Below are positions 25,015-33,428 of a DNA stretch of 39,225 nucleotides, in pieces (the stretch's first letter is position 1; each line of letters starts with the position of its first letter). The notes under the pieces were generated by a model. The model made no database searches. It was not told the DNA's origin and saw nothing but the letters and a program-made list of their open reading frames with translations. A program made the translations under genes and the position numbers. Origin of the DNA: an uncultured Alphaproteobacteria bacterium (GTDB taxonomy: Bacteria > Pseudomonadota > Alphaproteobacteria > CAAGCB01 > CAG-977); contig CALXTY010000003.1 of NCBI GenBank assembly GCA_944391535.1, positions 1-39,225 on the forward strand, read 5' to 3'.

Positions 25015-26537
25015 TGTGTCCGCACAACCATACAAGTCACACCACGGCGACCTAATTGATTACATAATTTATCCCCCGCCTCGATACTGTCCACGGGACC
25101 GATGCGCAAACGGAATAAATCCCTTGATTCACCTTCGGCAACCGCATCAACGGAATAATACGGCTCGTAAGATCCCAATAGATCTTTGTTCTTACGGGAT
25201 ATGTTATCCCATTTTTGTTCCAAAGGCGCAATTTCTCTGTCCGCTCCTAATTCGACGGCGATTGTTTCTTCAGCTGCGGAACGGTAGCGCTGTCTCATAC
25301 GAGAGGTATTGCCTTGTTCTTGGCGTCCCGAAAATTGAGCAATCTGATTCGCCGACAAAATACCGTTCGGCCCCGCTTGCATCATTAAACTGTTAGCCGC
25401 CCGCATATTGGCATTGTCAGCGTTTGAAGATGCTGACACCGTCGTTCCGTTGTAGCCTCCCGTCGTTATCATCGGCCCCGGAGACCATTGAGGCTGAACG
25501 GAAGGTTCGTATTCAACCCATTCCGTACCAAAAGACGGATCTTTTCTGATCTTCAAACATAAAATCCGTTTCCCGTTACGTAAAACCAAATCTCCGATCC
25601 CTTCAACAACCATCAACCTGCCGTTCGGCCCTCTTGTCCTGAAACCGATCGGCACTTCGGATCCTTGCGACAACAAATTCACAATCGGACGTTCCGTCAT
25701 CGTCAACGCTTTCGGACCGAAATCAATATATGTAAAGATCTCGTCGCGCCACACACGTTCCGGTGCAATTTCCATGTCCGCCGGATTGGGAACAAATACG
25801 TCTATGTCAAAACGCAATTTTTCAGGATCGACTTCAATATCCGCCAACCAGTCTTCCGTCCCGTTCTTTGTCGTCGCTTTTTTGGTTCCTTTAATCGCAC
25901 TGCCAAAACTTCCGCTTGTTAATCCTCCTCCCATTCCGACGGCTCCTGCCGAAAAAGGCGTCTGTCCTGAATCATCGGGAACGAATTTTGCATCGTTGAC
26001 AACAATGTCAACAACAGAGTTTGTAATTCTGTCCGTATTAAAGGTCTCGCTTCTTAAATAAAAGACATATCTGTTACCCGAACGACCGAATACAATCATA
26101 TTCGTGTCCATACCGACCAAATCGACGCTGGCGGCGAAGACCATTAAAGCATTTTGGGCGACTTTCTGAGCCCCGAAAGCGCTTTCGTTACCCAAAAAAA
26201 CGTTTTCGATCAATTCCCACGAAGGAAAATTGATCAACGTATGCATTCCTTCCCTGATCCGAAGAGGCAACACCAAATCCGGCGTCCAATAATATCTGGA
26301 ATAGCCCGGCTTCGATTGACCTTCTCCAAGATGTTCCATCGGCTTGTTCCAAGCTTTTTGTTGCATTCCCAAAGACCAAAACGGCATATCGATTTCGGAA
26401 TACTGCCCGTTCGATTGTTCTATCGCCGCGTCCATGGATTCACGCGCGGCCGTCTGTTGAGCCACAACCGACTGCGTTAAAAAGCAAAGCGATACAAAAA
26501 CAAATGCAAAAAGGCGATTACTTAAACTTCTTTTCAC
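25011..26537 (-). CDS. virB9: VirB9/TrbG/DotH-like protein with C-terminal SPOR-like domain
   Basis: Periplasmic/outer-membrane core-complex component (508 aa; VirB9 is usually about 280-300). Signal peptide at 1-26. The VirB9 N-terminal region (about 85-185) includes NMIVFGRSGNRYVFYLRSE. The C-terminal VirB9 beta domain (about 244-332) reads IAPERVWRDEIFTYIDFG and MVVEGIGDLVLRNGK. After a low-complexity linker (345-455), residues 458-508 read like a SPOR domain: FRLRIGPVDSIEAGDKLCNQ followed by a short VVR strand. SPOR domains bind denuded peptidoglycan, so this should anchor the core complex to the cell wall. The start is GTG with AAGGTG upstream; it lies 12 bases after virB8 and overlaps virB10 by four. 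Confidence 0.85.
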   Translation of the reverse strand: MKRSLSNRLFAFVFVSLCFLTQSVVAQQTAARESMDAAIEQSNGQYSEIDMPFWSLGMQQKAWNKPMEHLGEGQSKPGYSRYYWTPDLVLPLRIREGMHTLINFPSWELIENVFLGNESAFGAQKVAQNALMVFAASVDLVGMDTNMIVFGRSGNRYVFYLRSETFNTDRITNSVVDIVVNDAKFVPDDSGQTPFSAGAVGMGGGLTSGSFGSAIKGTKKATTKNGTEDWLADIEVDPEKLRFDIDVFVPNPADMEIAPERVWRDEIFTYIDFGPKALTMTERPIVNLLSQGSEVPIGFRTRGPNGRLMVVEGIGDLVLRNGKRILCLKIRKDPSFGTEWVEYEPSVQPQWSPGPMITTGGYNGTTVSASSNADNANMRAANSLMMQAGPNGILSANQIAQFSGRQEQGNTSRMRQRYRSAAEETIAVELGADREIAPLEQKWDNISRKNKDLLGSYEPYYSVDAVAEGESRDLFRLRIGPVDSIEAGDKLCNQLGRRGVTCMVVRTQ

Positions 26538-26549
26538 GGGACACCTTCT

Positions 26550-27317
26550 TTACTCGTTAGCACTTTCGATTGAATAGCCGTCAACAGCAAAACCCAAAGG
26601 ATTCTTCAATCGATTAATATATTTAACTTCTTTTTGATCCTTGGCAAAATATTTGATCGACAAACGTATTCGCCAACGCGAAACCGCCGGTTCTTCTGCT
26701 TCGGGCAACATATCTCTGGTCACAATGTAAACCAACCAAATATTTTGGTTGCGAACAACGGATTCAATCCGGACTTCTCTGGTCAAACCTTCCAGTTTAA
26801 TTCGAGACAACCAATCTTTGACCGTCTTGCTAAACTGGTTGTATACCTGAGCGGAAGACATCCAACGCAAAGGACCGTCCGTCCCCCAACGAAACGACAT
26901 TTCATCAACATCGGATATCATCGTGTTGCGCAAAAGAACGTATTGGCGAATCATCGCTTCGGAAATAATATCCTCAGCCGCCATATCTTTCGCCAAAGGG
27001 CGAATTTTCACGACTTGTTCCTCTCTGTTCTGAAATGTCAGCAAAAAAGGTTCCACTCGTTTCAACGGCATCATATGAGAGATCGCCAAAAGTAAAACCA
27101 AGTTCACGCACAACGCCACCGCAGACACGATCGCAAAAGCACGCGCCGTCCACAAATAACGCCGTTCCCGCAGCTGATCGACAGACACCTCTTCGCTTAT
27201 GTTTTCAACAAACGAAGGCTTCTTTAAAGAGCTTTTCTGAATTTCATCTTCTTTGACAGATCCGGTTCCATGCTCTTTCACAGTCAACTGCTGTCTTGAT
27301 TTCACAGGTCTTGGCAT
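26550..27317 (-). CDS. virB8: VirB8-like inner-membrane protein (second copy in the operon)
   Basis: Bitopic inner-membrane assembly factor of type IV secretion (255 aa). A charged cytoplasmic N-terminus (1-55) and one membrane helix (about 57-80) are followed by the VirB8-type periplasmic domain, opening with PLKRVEPFLLTFQNR and ending with the hallmark NPLGFAVDGYSIE (239-251). Compare the other VirB8-like gene upstream: same architecture, little identity. AGGA eight bases before the ATG supports the start. It lies 13 bases after the lipoprotein gene. A DotI/IcmL assignment is an alternative, as both share the VirB8 fold. Confidence 0.87.
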   Translation of the reverse strand: MPRPVKSRQQLTVKEHGTGSVKEDEIQKSSLKKPSFVENISEEVSVDQLRERRYLWTARAFAIVSAVALCVNLVLLLAISHMMPLKRVEPFLLTFQNREEQVVKIRPLAKDMAAEDIISEAMIRQYVLLRNTMISDVDEMSFRWGTDGPLRWMSSAQVYNQFSKTVKDWLSRIKLEGLTREVRIESVVRNQNIWLVYIVTRDMLPEAEEPAVSRWRIRLSIKYFAKDQKEVKYINRLKNPLGFAVDGYSIESANE

Positions 27318-27330
27318 AGTCTTTTTCCTG

Positions 27331-27525
27331 TTATCCTTGAGCTGTCACCATTATCCAATCCGGCAAATCCGCCGGCAATTTTAAGAGCATACAAGCGCAC
27401 GGAGAACGCTTCAGCTCTGAAATATCCCGACCGATACCGACCGGTTCCTTTTCATAAATGGAGCCGCACGCATTTAAAAAAGCACATAAAATAATCATCA
27501 AAGCCATCGTCCGGATTTTTTTCAT
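27331..27525 (-). CDS. Small VirB7-like lipoprotein
   Basis: A 64-residue lipoprotein: Lys/Arg start, hydrophobic core and lipobox LNAC, giving lipidated Cys20 and a 45-residue mature chain. It has two more cysteines in a CAC motif and a LPADLPDW segment. Its size, lipobox and place between two VirB8 genes and ahead of virB9 suggest the VirB7 role, stabilising VirB9 at the outer membrane; sequence alone does not show it. AAGGAG lies nine bases before the ATG. Other small type IV lipoproteins (DotD-like, TrbH-like) are possible. Confidence 0.75.
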   Translation of the reverse strand: MKKIRTMALMIILCAFLNACGSIYEKEPVGIGRDISELKRSPCACMLLKLPADLPDWIMVTAQG

Positions 27526-27545
27526 GATCGCTTTCTCCTTAAAAT

Positions 27546-28250
27546 CTATTTCTTTTGCCGAGCCAAATGATATTGGGTCACCGTAAATCCCAACGGATTG
27601 CGCAAACGGGAAAACATAACGGCATTATCCGCATAGTATCGAAACTGAATGGTCGCAATCCAATGTTCTATCACCGGAGTACTGACCGAAGTTTCCATCT
27701 TTCGCGTATCAAAAAATATCTGCCAACTGTTCCAGCCTTCTTTGATAATCCGTTTAATATCCGTTTCCACCATCACGGTCGGAGCCCGCTCCAAATCAGG
27801 AAAATATCGCCCTCGTTCACGTTCCACGAATGCCTCATACACCGCCGGAGACGACATATAACGCACAACGCCTCCCGGACCGATCATACGCCGCATTTCC
27901 GGCGCATTCCGCCAAATATTATTTCTGGCCGTCACATATTGGCGCACAAACATTTCAGCCAACACATCCATCGCCGGCATATCCGGATGCAACGGTTCAA
28001 AATAACTTAAGTTCTCCGAATACGTCGGAGCAGTCACCAACACCGGAAAAACATCCGCTTCTTTACTGATATGAATTAAAGACAACGCCAAAACAGCAAC
28101 CGACGTCATCAAAAAAAAGCATATAAAAGCAAAAATTCGCGACAACCACATAAACGTGGTGATACGTTTACCGTCCGCCGGCGGCATTCCCAAAGTCGCA
28201 GCTTTCTTGATATTTTCGCGAACAGACGCATTTGACATACTTTTTTCCAT
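27546..28250 (-). CDS. VirB8-like inner-membrane protein (first gene of the operon)
   Basis: VirB8-fold protein (234 aa) with a short cytoplasmic N-terminus, one membrane helix (about 33-60) and a periplasmic domain. It ends in NPLGFTVTQYHLA (218-230), the same C-terminal hallmark as its partner 430 bases downstream. The conserved FVRQYVTARNNIW (101-113) matches the MIRQYVLLRNTM segment of the other copy, so the two are paralogues. The ATG at 28250 is the first in frame; a second Met at codon 5 has a slightly better GGAA upstream. It is the first gene behind the putative operon promoter. Two different VirB8s may form a heteromeric ring. Confidence 0.8.
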   Translation of the reverse strand: MEKSMSNASVRENIKKAATLGMPPADGKRITTFMWLSRIFAFICFFLMTSVAVLALSLIHISKEADVFPVLVTAPTYSENLSYFEPLHPDMPAMDVLAEMFVRQYVTARNNIWRNAPEMRRMIGPGGVVRYMSSPAVYEAFVERERGRYFPDLERAPTVMVETDIKRIIKEGWNSWQIFFDTRKMETSVSTPVIEHWIATIQFRYYADNAVMFSRLRNPLGFTVTQYHLARQKK

Positions 28251-28293
28251 TCTTTAATACTGCCTCTATTTCGTTAAAAATACCTTTCCGAAT

Positions 28294-28299
28294 ATTATA
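28294..28299 (-). promoter_or_regulatory. Putative -10 box of the type IV secretion operon
   Basis: A perfect TATAAT on the minus strand, about 45 bases before the first VirB8 ATG, immediately after the convergent-free terminator of the esterase side. The -35 region is only T-rich (TTTTTG at 16 bases spacing), so strength and regulation are unclear. Confidence 0.45.
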
Positions 28300-28311
28300 A
28301 TGTAAAGAAAT

Positions 28312-28343
28312 AAAACAAAAAGAGAGCCTGTCAACGGCTCTCT
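28312..28343 (-). terminator. Rho-independent terminator overlapping the esterase stop codon
   Basis: On the minus strand the stem AGAGAGCC pairs with GGCTCTCT around a seven-base loop (28343-28321), followed by TTTTTGTTTTA. The esterase TGA (28333-28331) sits in the loop, so the last codons of the gene form half of the stem. It separates the helicase-esterase transcript from the secretion operon. Confidence 0.85.
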
Positions 28344-29056
28344 TCCCTTTCAGAAAAGCTATTCCTTAAAGCGTCGCATAAGTATTGTAACGCCGTTTCG
28401 TCTATCCCGTGCATTAAATATGGGACAATATGACTGTCCACCGCCAAACCGGCCGATTGCAGATTGCTTTTATTCAACTCGAAAACTGTTAACGGAACAA
28501 CGTTGTCAGCATCTCCGTGAATCAAGGTGACAGGCGGCTTTGAAACGATCTTATCAGGAGAAAACGTCTGACCGTCGTACATCACCGCAACCGCCGACAT
28601 TCCGACACTGATTGCAAGTTTTTCAGAAAAACGCAACGCCGTATAAACCGCCATCAACCCGCCCTGAGAAAAACCGCAAAGAGCCGCTTTGTCGGCAGAA
28701 ACGCCACTGTGTTCCAAAACAGCGCGCATATAAGGATCAGTGACACCGCGCGCAATTTCCGCCAATGGCATTAACGAGGTCAAATATCTTTGCGCCGCCG
28801 CGCTGTCGGACAGCAATAAAGGATTATAATCATTCAAAGAAAACCACTGATAACCGCCGAAAAAACCCATTTCTTCCGGCGCATCGGGGAAATAAAAAGC
28901 AGCCTTTGGAAAAAAACGACGTAAAACGGAACTGATATTAAACAGATCCTGACCGTCCGCTCCGTACCCGTGAAAAAAAACGGCCGCCTGTTCCGTTTCG
29001 CCTTCCGGCAATAAAGCGTAAGTGCGCAAAGGCAAATCCGTTAAAATCTGTTTCAT
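28331..29056 (-). CDS. Carboxylesterase/phospholipase-type alpha/beta hydrolase
   Basis: Cytoplasmic serine hydrolase (241 aa) of the phospholipase/carboxylesterase (YpfH/acyl-protein-thioesterase-like) family. The oxyanion region is FFHGYGADG (27-35), the nucleophile Ser130 lies in GFSQGG, the acid is in HGDADNVVP (Asp184), and the base is His216 in MHGID. No signal peptide. The ATG overlaps the helicase stop by four bases, so the two genes are translationally coupled. The physiological ester is unknown; short-chain acyl esters are typical of the family. Its 3' end forms part of the terminator stem. Confidence 0.9.
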   Translation of the reverse strand: MKQILTDLPLRTYALLPEGETEQAAVFFHGYGADGQDLFNISSVLRRFFPKAAFYFPDAPEEMGFFGGYQWFSLNDYNPLLLSDSAAAQRYLTSLMPLAEIARGVTDPYMRAVLEHSGVSADKAALCGFSQGGLMAVYTALRFSEKLAISVGMSAVAVMYDGQTFSPDKIVSKPPVTLIHGDADNVVPLTVFELNKSNLQSAGLAVDSHIVPYLMHGIDETALQYLCDALRNSFSEREESR

Positions 29057-30435
29057 GATATTTTAACCTCCTGCTTCATAAACGCCGGCATGGAAGCTCC
29101 AAAAGCCTTAATCTTTGACGGATCCGGAAAGATCGACTGTTTAAATGTTTTTTGTCCTTTCCGTTCTTTTTTCTTCAACGACGCAACAGTCTGATCGGCT
29201 CTTTTCACTTTTTCTTTTTTGACATCGGTCTCGTTTTCCTTCAGCTTGATGGACGGTTTTGGCCGCTTCGAGCTTTTTCGCTTTTTATTCTTAGAAATCG
29301 CCGGAGGATCCATCTGTATTGAAAAACGCGACATTTCTTCTATCTTTTGCCCCGTCATCTTTTCAATCGCCGCCAGTGCCTTAAAATCCGACGACGTGAT
29401 CAGCATAAATGCTCTGCCCTTACGACCCGCGCGCCCCGTTCGACCGATCCGGTGAATATAGTCTTCCGGATTGACGGGAACATCAAAATTAAACACATGA
29501 GAAACATCGGGTAAATCCAATCCTCTGGCCGCCACATCGGAACAAACCAACAAATGTGTCTTGCCTTCCCGAAAGGCGGTCAGCGTTTCCGTTCTCTGCC
29601 CTTGCGCCATGTCCCCGTGTAACGCCGCAACAGAAAAGCCGTGTTTCGTAAAAGATTTAAACAAAATATCAACATCTTTTTTACGATTGCAAAAAATCAT
29701 CGCGTTCTGGACTTCTTCCTCTCGGATCAAATGACGCAAAACCTCCCGCTTCCCGCGTTCGTTCGTCTTAACGATAAATTGTTCCACCGTGTCCGCCGTC
29801 GACATCGCCGGATCAACACGTATTTCAACGGGGAATTTCATAAACTTTTTAGCCAACGCCTTTATTTCCGGCAACATCGTGGCCGAAAACAGCAACGTCT
29901 GACGCATCATCGGCAGTTTTGCGACAATCTTTTCAACATCGGGAATAAAGCCCATATCCAACATTCTGTCCGCTTCGTCCAAAACAAAAACCTGAACGTC
30001 GCGCAACAAAATCCTGCCGCGATCACACAAATCTATCATTCGTCCGGGGGTCGCAATCAAAACATCGACACCGCGCGATAAAATCTTTTGCTGTTCAACC
30101 ATTGATTCCCCGCCGATCAGCAATGCCATCGAAAGCTTTTGATACTTCCCGTACTTTTGAAAACATTCGGATATTTGCGTCGCCAATTCACGCGTCGGAG
30201 ACAAAATCAAGGTTCTCGGCATTAAAGCTTTCGCCCGACCGTTGGACAAAATATCAATCATCGGCAATGTAAATGCGGCAGTCTTCCCTGTACCAGTCTG
30301 AGCAATCCCCATAACATCGTTACGTTTTAAAATCTCTGGAATGGCCTTTTCCTGTATCGGCGTCGGCGTTTCATATCCGACTTCAGCAATCGCCCGAAGC
30401 GTGTTTTCATTTAATCCCAAATCGCAAAATTTCAT
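29053..30435 (-). CDS. DEAD-box RNA helicase (RhlE-like)
   Basis: ATP-dependent RNA helicase (460 aa) acting on structured RNA, probably in ribosome assembly or mRNA decay. Motifs in order: Q motif TPTPIQEKAIPEI (near 23), Walker A AQTGTGKT (45-52), PTRELA (80-85), DEAD (153-156), SAT (184-186), ARGLD and HRIGRTGRAGRKG (about 325-340). The C-terminal 85 residues are a Lys/Arg-rich disordered tail, as in RhlE/SrmB-type enzymes, for nonspecific RNA binding. The region upstream of the ATG has only a weak ribosome-binding site. It is divergent from the isochorismatase-like gene. Confidence 0.93.
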   Translation of the reverse strand: MKFCDLGLNENTLRAIAEVGYETPTPIQEKAIPEILKRNDVMGIAQTGTGKTAAFTLPMIDILSNGRAKALMPRTLILSPTRELATQISECFQKYGKYQKLSMALLIGGESMVEQQKILSRGVDVLIATPGRMIDLCDRGRILLRDVQVFVLDEADRMLDMGFIPDVEKIVAKLPMMRQTLLFSATMLPEIKALAKKFMKFPVEIRVDPAMSTADTVEQFIVKTNERGKREVLRHLIREEEVQNAMIFCNRKKDVDILFKSFTKHGFSVAALHGDMAQGQRTETLTAFREGKTHLLVCSDVAARGLDLPDVSHVFNFDVPVNPEDYIHRIGRTGRAGRKGRAFMLITSSDFKALAAIEKMTGQKIEEMSRFSIQMDPPAISKNKKRKSSKRPKPSIKLKENETDVKKEKVKRADQTVASLKKKERKGQKTFKQSIFPDPSKIKAFGASMPAFMKQEVKIS

Positions 30436-30508
30436 TTTTCTGTTTTTATTCCGTTAAAAGTGTGGCACGAATATAAAAATGTTATATACCGAAAAGAAAG
30501 GCAGAACA

Positions 30509-31057
30509 ATGTTAATCAGCAAATCGGATTCATGTCTTTTAATTATAGACGTTCAAGAACGTTTGGCTCCGGCCGTCAATGATCCGCGACGAGTGATAGA
30601 CGGATGTTCCCGTCTGTTAAAGGGAGCCGATATTTTAAATGTGCCCGTCATTATTACGGAACAATACCCCAAGGGACTGGGAAGTTCCATTTTTGAAATT
30701 AAGGAATCCGCGCCTGAAAGCGCGATTTATTTCCAAAAAACAAGTCTGTCTGCCGTTTGCGAAGAAGGATTTATGGAAAAAATCCGCGCCATCGGAAAAA
30801 AACAAATCGTCATCGCCGGCATTGAAGAACATATTTGTGTTTTACAAACCGCTGTCGAATTAAAAGAAAACGGATTTGACGTTTTCATTGTCACCGACGC
30901 TTCGGCCAGCAGAAGTGTTGAAAACGAAAAGGCGGCCTTACGACGTTTCAAACAAGAAAACATTTACCTGACAAGCATTGAAATGGTGTTGTTCGAGTGG
31001 TTGAGAAAAGCCGGTTCACCGGAATTTAAAGATATACAAAACCGCTTAATTCGATAA
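30509..31057 (+). CDS. Isochorismatase-family cysteine hydrolase
   Basis: Cysteine hydrolase (182 aa) of the isochorismatase-like/YcaC group. The triad is visible: Asp14 in IIDVQERL, Lys77 in YFQKTS and Cys110 in IEEHICVLQTA. The ATG at 30509 has AAAGG upstream and gives the standard family start; a longer frame begins at 30479 without support. YcaC-like proteins of this group have no settled substrate, so the reaction cannot be named. It begins a three-gene plus-strand group with the alpha/beta hydrolase (11 bases downstream) and the phosphoethanolamine-transferase-like gene. Confidence 0.87.
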   Translation: MLISKSDSCLLIIDVQERLAPAVNDPRRVIDGCSRLLKGADILNVPVIITEQYPKGLGSSIFEIKESAPESAIYFQKTSLSAVCEEGFMEKIRAIGKKQIVIAGIEEHICVLQTAVELKENGFDVFIVTDASASRSVENEKAALRRFKQENIYLTSIEMVLFEWLRKAGSPEFKDIQNRLIR

Positions 31058-31068
31058 GGAAGCTTGTC

Positions 31069-31788
31069 ATGAAACTGCCCGTCGTTTTATTGCCGGCACT
31101 ATTGTGCAATGCCGGATTATTTATTCATCAGATTAAAAAGTTTGAAGATAAAGTCGACTTTTTTGTGCCGGATCTTGGAACGGACACGACTGTCGGCGAT
31201 ACGGCGCGTCGCATTTTAAAGCAGGCGCCAAAGCATTTTGTTTTAGGCGGAATATCCATGGGCGGATATGTCGCATTTGAAATTTTAAGACAGGCGCCAA
31301 ATCGCGTCATGGGATTGATTTTAATGGACACGAACGCGCATCAGGATCCGGAAATTGCCCGAAATAAAAGATCCAAAATGATCGAAACAGCTCAAAAAAA
31401 GGGTGTTGAAGCCGTCATTGAATCGGCATTGTTGAATATTATTGCGAAAAAACACCGGAATAATGACGTTATCCGTCATGTTCTAACACATATGGCAAAA
31501 ACGACAGGCGTCGAAAAATATGTCAACGAACAAAAAATCATTATGTCACGTCCGGATTCTTCCGATTTGTTAAAAAACATCTCCTGCCCCGTTTTGGTCA
31601 TGGGCGGCGAAGAAGATGCTTTGTCTTCCCCTGACGACTTGGATAAAATGACGGCGCAAATACCGACGGCGATCCACGCCATTATCGCCGACAGCGGGCA
31701 TTTGCCGCCTTTGGAAAATCCCGCCGCCGTCAATGCGGCGTGGAATATTTTTTTTGAAAAAGCTTTTTCCATTGCAAAATCACCATGA
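31069..31788 (+). CDS. Alpha/beta hydrolase
   Basis: Cytoplasmic serine hydrolase (239 aa) of the alpha/beta fold. The nucleophile Ser63 lies in GGISMGGYVAFE, an acid is likely in MGGEEDALSSP and the base His in DSGHLPPLENP near residue 208. It resembles the small esterase/lipase group (MhpC/BioH-like), and the substrate is unknown. AAGGAAG precedes the ATG. Its stop overlaps the next gene's ATG by four bases (ATGA), so the two are translationally coupled. Confidence 0.87.
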   Translation: MKLPVVLLPALLCNAGLFIHQIKKFEDKVDFFVPDLGTDTTVGDTARRILKQAPKHFVLGGISMGGYVAFEILRQAPNRVMGLILMDTNAHQDPEIARNKRSKMIETAQKKGVEAVIESALLNIIAKKHRNNDVIRHVLTHMAKTTGVEKYVNEQKIIMSRPDSSDLLKNISCPVLVMGGEEDALSSPDDLDKMTAQIPTAIHAIIADSGHLPPLENPAAVNAAWNIFFEKAFSIAKSP

Positions 31789-33428
31789 AACCGATTTTTA
31801 AATTGTCTTCTTTGACAAATTTCTTTTTTCATCTCTTATTTAAAGAAAAAATATCTTTTGTCGGACGAATCCTTTTTACGTCGATGTGTCTGACTTTTAT
31901 TTTCTACCTTTATTTCAAAACAGACATTCTTCCCGAAAAAGTCTATATTTCCGCCGTCTGTTTAATTACCGCCTGCCTTTTTTTCGGAAAAACGGCTTAT
32001 TTGATGATCCATATTCCTTTGTTCCTTCTCAGCGTTATCGATATACATTTATTTAAAACATACTCTTTATCCATGTTCAGCGCAGGGGATTGGTTGTACG
32101 CTTTAATTCCGGACACAAATAAAACGGAAATATCGGAATATTGGTCAAAAATCGCCGTCTTTGAAAAAACGGCTCTTTTCACCGGTCTTTTATTGTCTTT
32201 ATGCTGTTTATTCTATACACCGACATTTAAAATAAAAAAATCAGTTTATTTCCTGATTTTTATGATCTTTCCGTTTAGCTATGTCGAACATATCACTCCC
32301 GTCGTTTATTACCATTTCTTCGACAACGAAGACAATATCTTGCAGAAATACAGACATTTCCGCTTTGATCCCGAAAAAAAAAGACAAACCGCGCAAAATG
32401 TCATCGTTTTAATCGGAGAATCCCACCGTTATCCGGAATTTCACTTTTCTTTTCAAAAGTATGTAAAGAGCTTTAAACATTTATATGAATTCAACAACCT
32501 GATTTCCATGCACCCCGGAACGATGAATTCCGTCCCGATGATTCTCTCGAGAAAAAAATTTACCGATCAAACAAAGTATTTTTCTGAAAAATCTTTGTTC
32601 TCCCTGTTTGAAGAAGCCGGATACGACACTTATTTTCTGCATTACACCGACAACAGCAAAGAACGCAATCATTTGAGTTTCATTTATAACGAAACGCAGA
32701 ACTTTGTTAATTATCACCCTGAAACCGAAGGATTGCACGACAGCAGGATCCGTCCCGAATTAAGTCGGATTTTGAAAAAAGACAAAAACAAAAAATTAAT
32801 CGTCATTAAAATGATGGGAGTCCATGAAAACTTTGAAAATCGTTATCCACCCGCCTACGACACGCGCAAGCCTTCTTTGCAGTATGTCACGCCTGAAAAA
32901 AACAAAAGCTTTCCTGATGAATTAAAACGGAAAGCAATTAATTTTTTCCTGTCTTTCAAAGCCGCTCGACAACGTCAAAAAGAAAACAGGGAACTTATTT
33001 TGAACACCTACCAAAATGCCATTGATTATTCTGCGAACATTGTTGCTGAAATAATGGATTTTATAAGGAAACAAACCGATCCGTCTTTACTTCTTTTCAG
33101 TTCGGATCACGGGTTTTGCCTTTATGACAAAGGGTTTTTGCATTTACCCCCAAACTGTCAAAACGCTTTTCATATTCCGGCAATGATTTATTTAAACGCG
33201 TCTTTGGCAAAAGAAAGCGATCCGGAAAAATTAAAAAATCTGTCTTGCAATTTAAATCAGCCTTTAACGCAAGAATACTTGTTTGAAACGGTCGTTTCTT
33301 TAGCCGGCATTGCTTATCCGTCGGCGCAAAAAGAATATGATTTGACGGCCGACTGTAAGAATCTGAAGACAAAAAGACCCGTTGAAACGCTTAAGCGCGA
33401 TCACCTGTATTATTACGAAGACCTTTGA
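31785..33428 (+). CDS. Phosphoethanolamine-transferase-like sulfatase-fold protein
   Basis: Inner-membrane enzyme (547 aa) of the EptA/CptA/YhjW alkaline-phosphatase superfamily, which moves phosphoethanolamine to lipid A or other glycolipids. About five hydrophobic helices (within residues 25-175) are followed by a periplasmic domain. Likely metal ligands and nucleophile: GESHR (Glu212), HPGTMNSVP (Thr246 as nucleophile), MMGVHENFENRYP, and SSDHG (Asp441, His442). Conservation is moderate compared with EptA: the canonical SHG of the acceptor motif reads VHE and the CGT is PGT. The acceptor is therefore unknown. Coupled to the preceding hydrolase; convergent with and directly adjacent to pfp. 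Confidence 0.83.
   Translation: MKPIFKLSSLTNFFFHLLFKEKISFVGRILFTSMCLTFIFYLYFKTDILPEKVYISAVCLITACLFFGKTAYLMIHIPLFLLSVIDIHLFKTYSLSMFSAGDWLYALIPDTNKTEISEYWSKIAVFEKTALFTGLLLSLCCLFYTPTFKIKKSVYFLIFMIFPFSYVEHITPVVYYHFFDNEDNILQKYRHFRFDPEKKRQTAQNVIVLIGESHRYPEFHFSFQKYVKSFKHLYEFNNLISMHPGTMNSVPMILSRKKFTDQTKYFSEKSLFSLFEEAGYDTYFLHYTDNSKERNHLSFIYNETQNFVNYHPETEGLHDSRIRPELSRILKKDKNKKLIVIKMMGVHENFENRYPPAYDTRKPSLQYVTPEKNKSFPDELKRKAINFFLSFKAARQRQKENRELILNTYQNAIDYSANIVAEIMDFIRKQTDPSLLLFSSDHGFCLYDKGFLHLPPNCQNAFHIPAMIYLNASLAKESDPEKLKNLSCNLNQPLTQEYLFETVVSLAGIAYPSAQKEYDLTADCKNLKTKRPVETLKRDHLYYYEDL

Noticed and set aside
17002-28250. Mobile element or conjugative plasmid island
   Set aside because: No relaxase, integrase, transposase, coupling protein or flanking direct repeats are visible; codon use and base composition do not differ obviously from neighbours.
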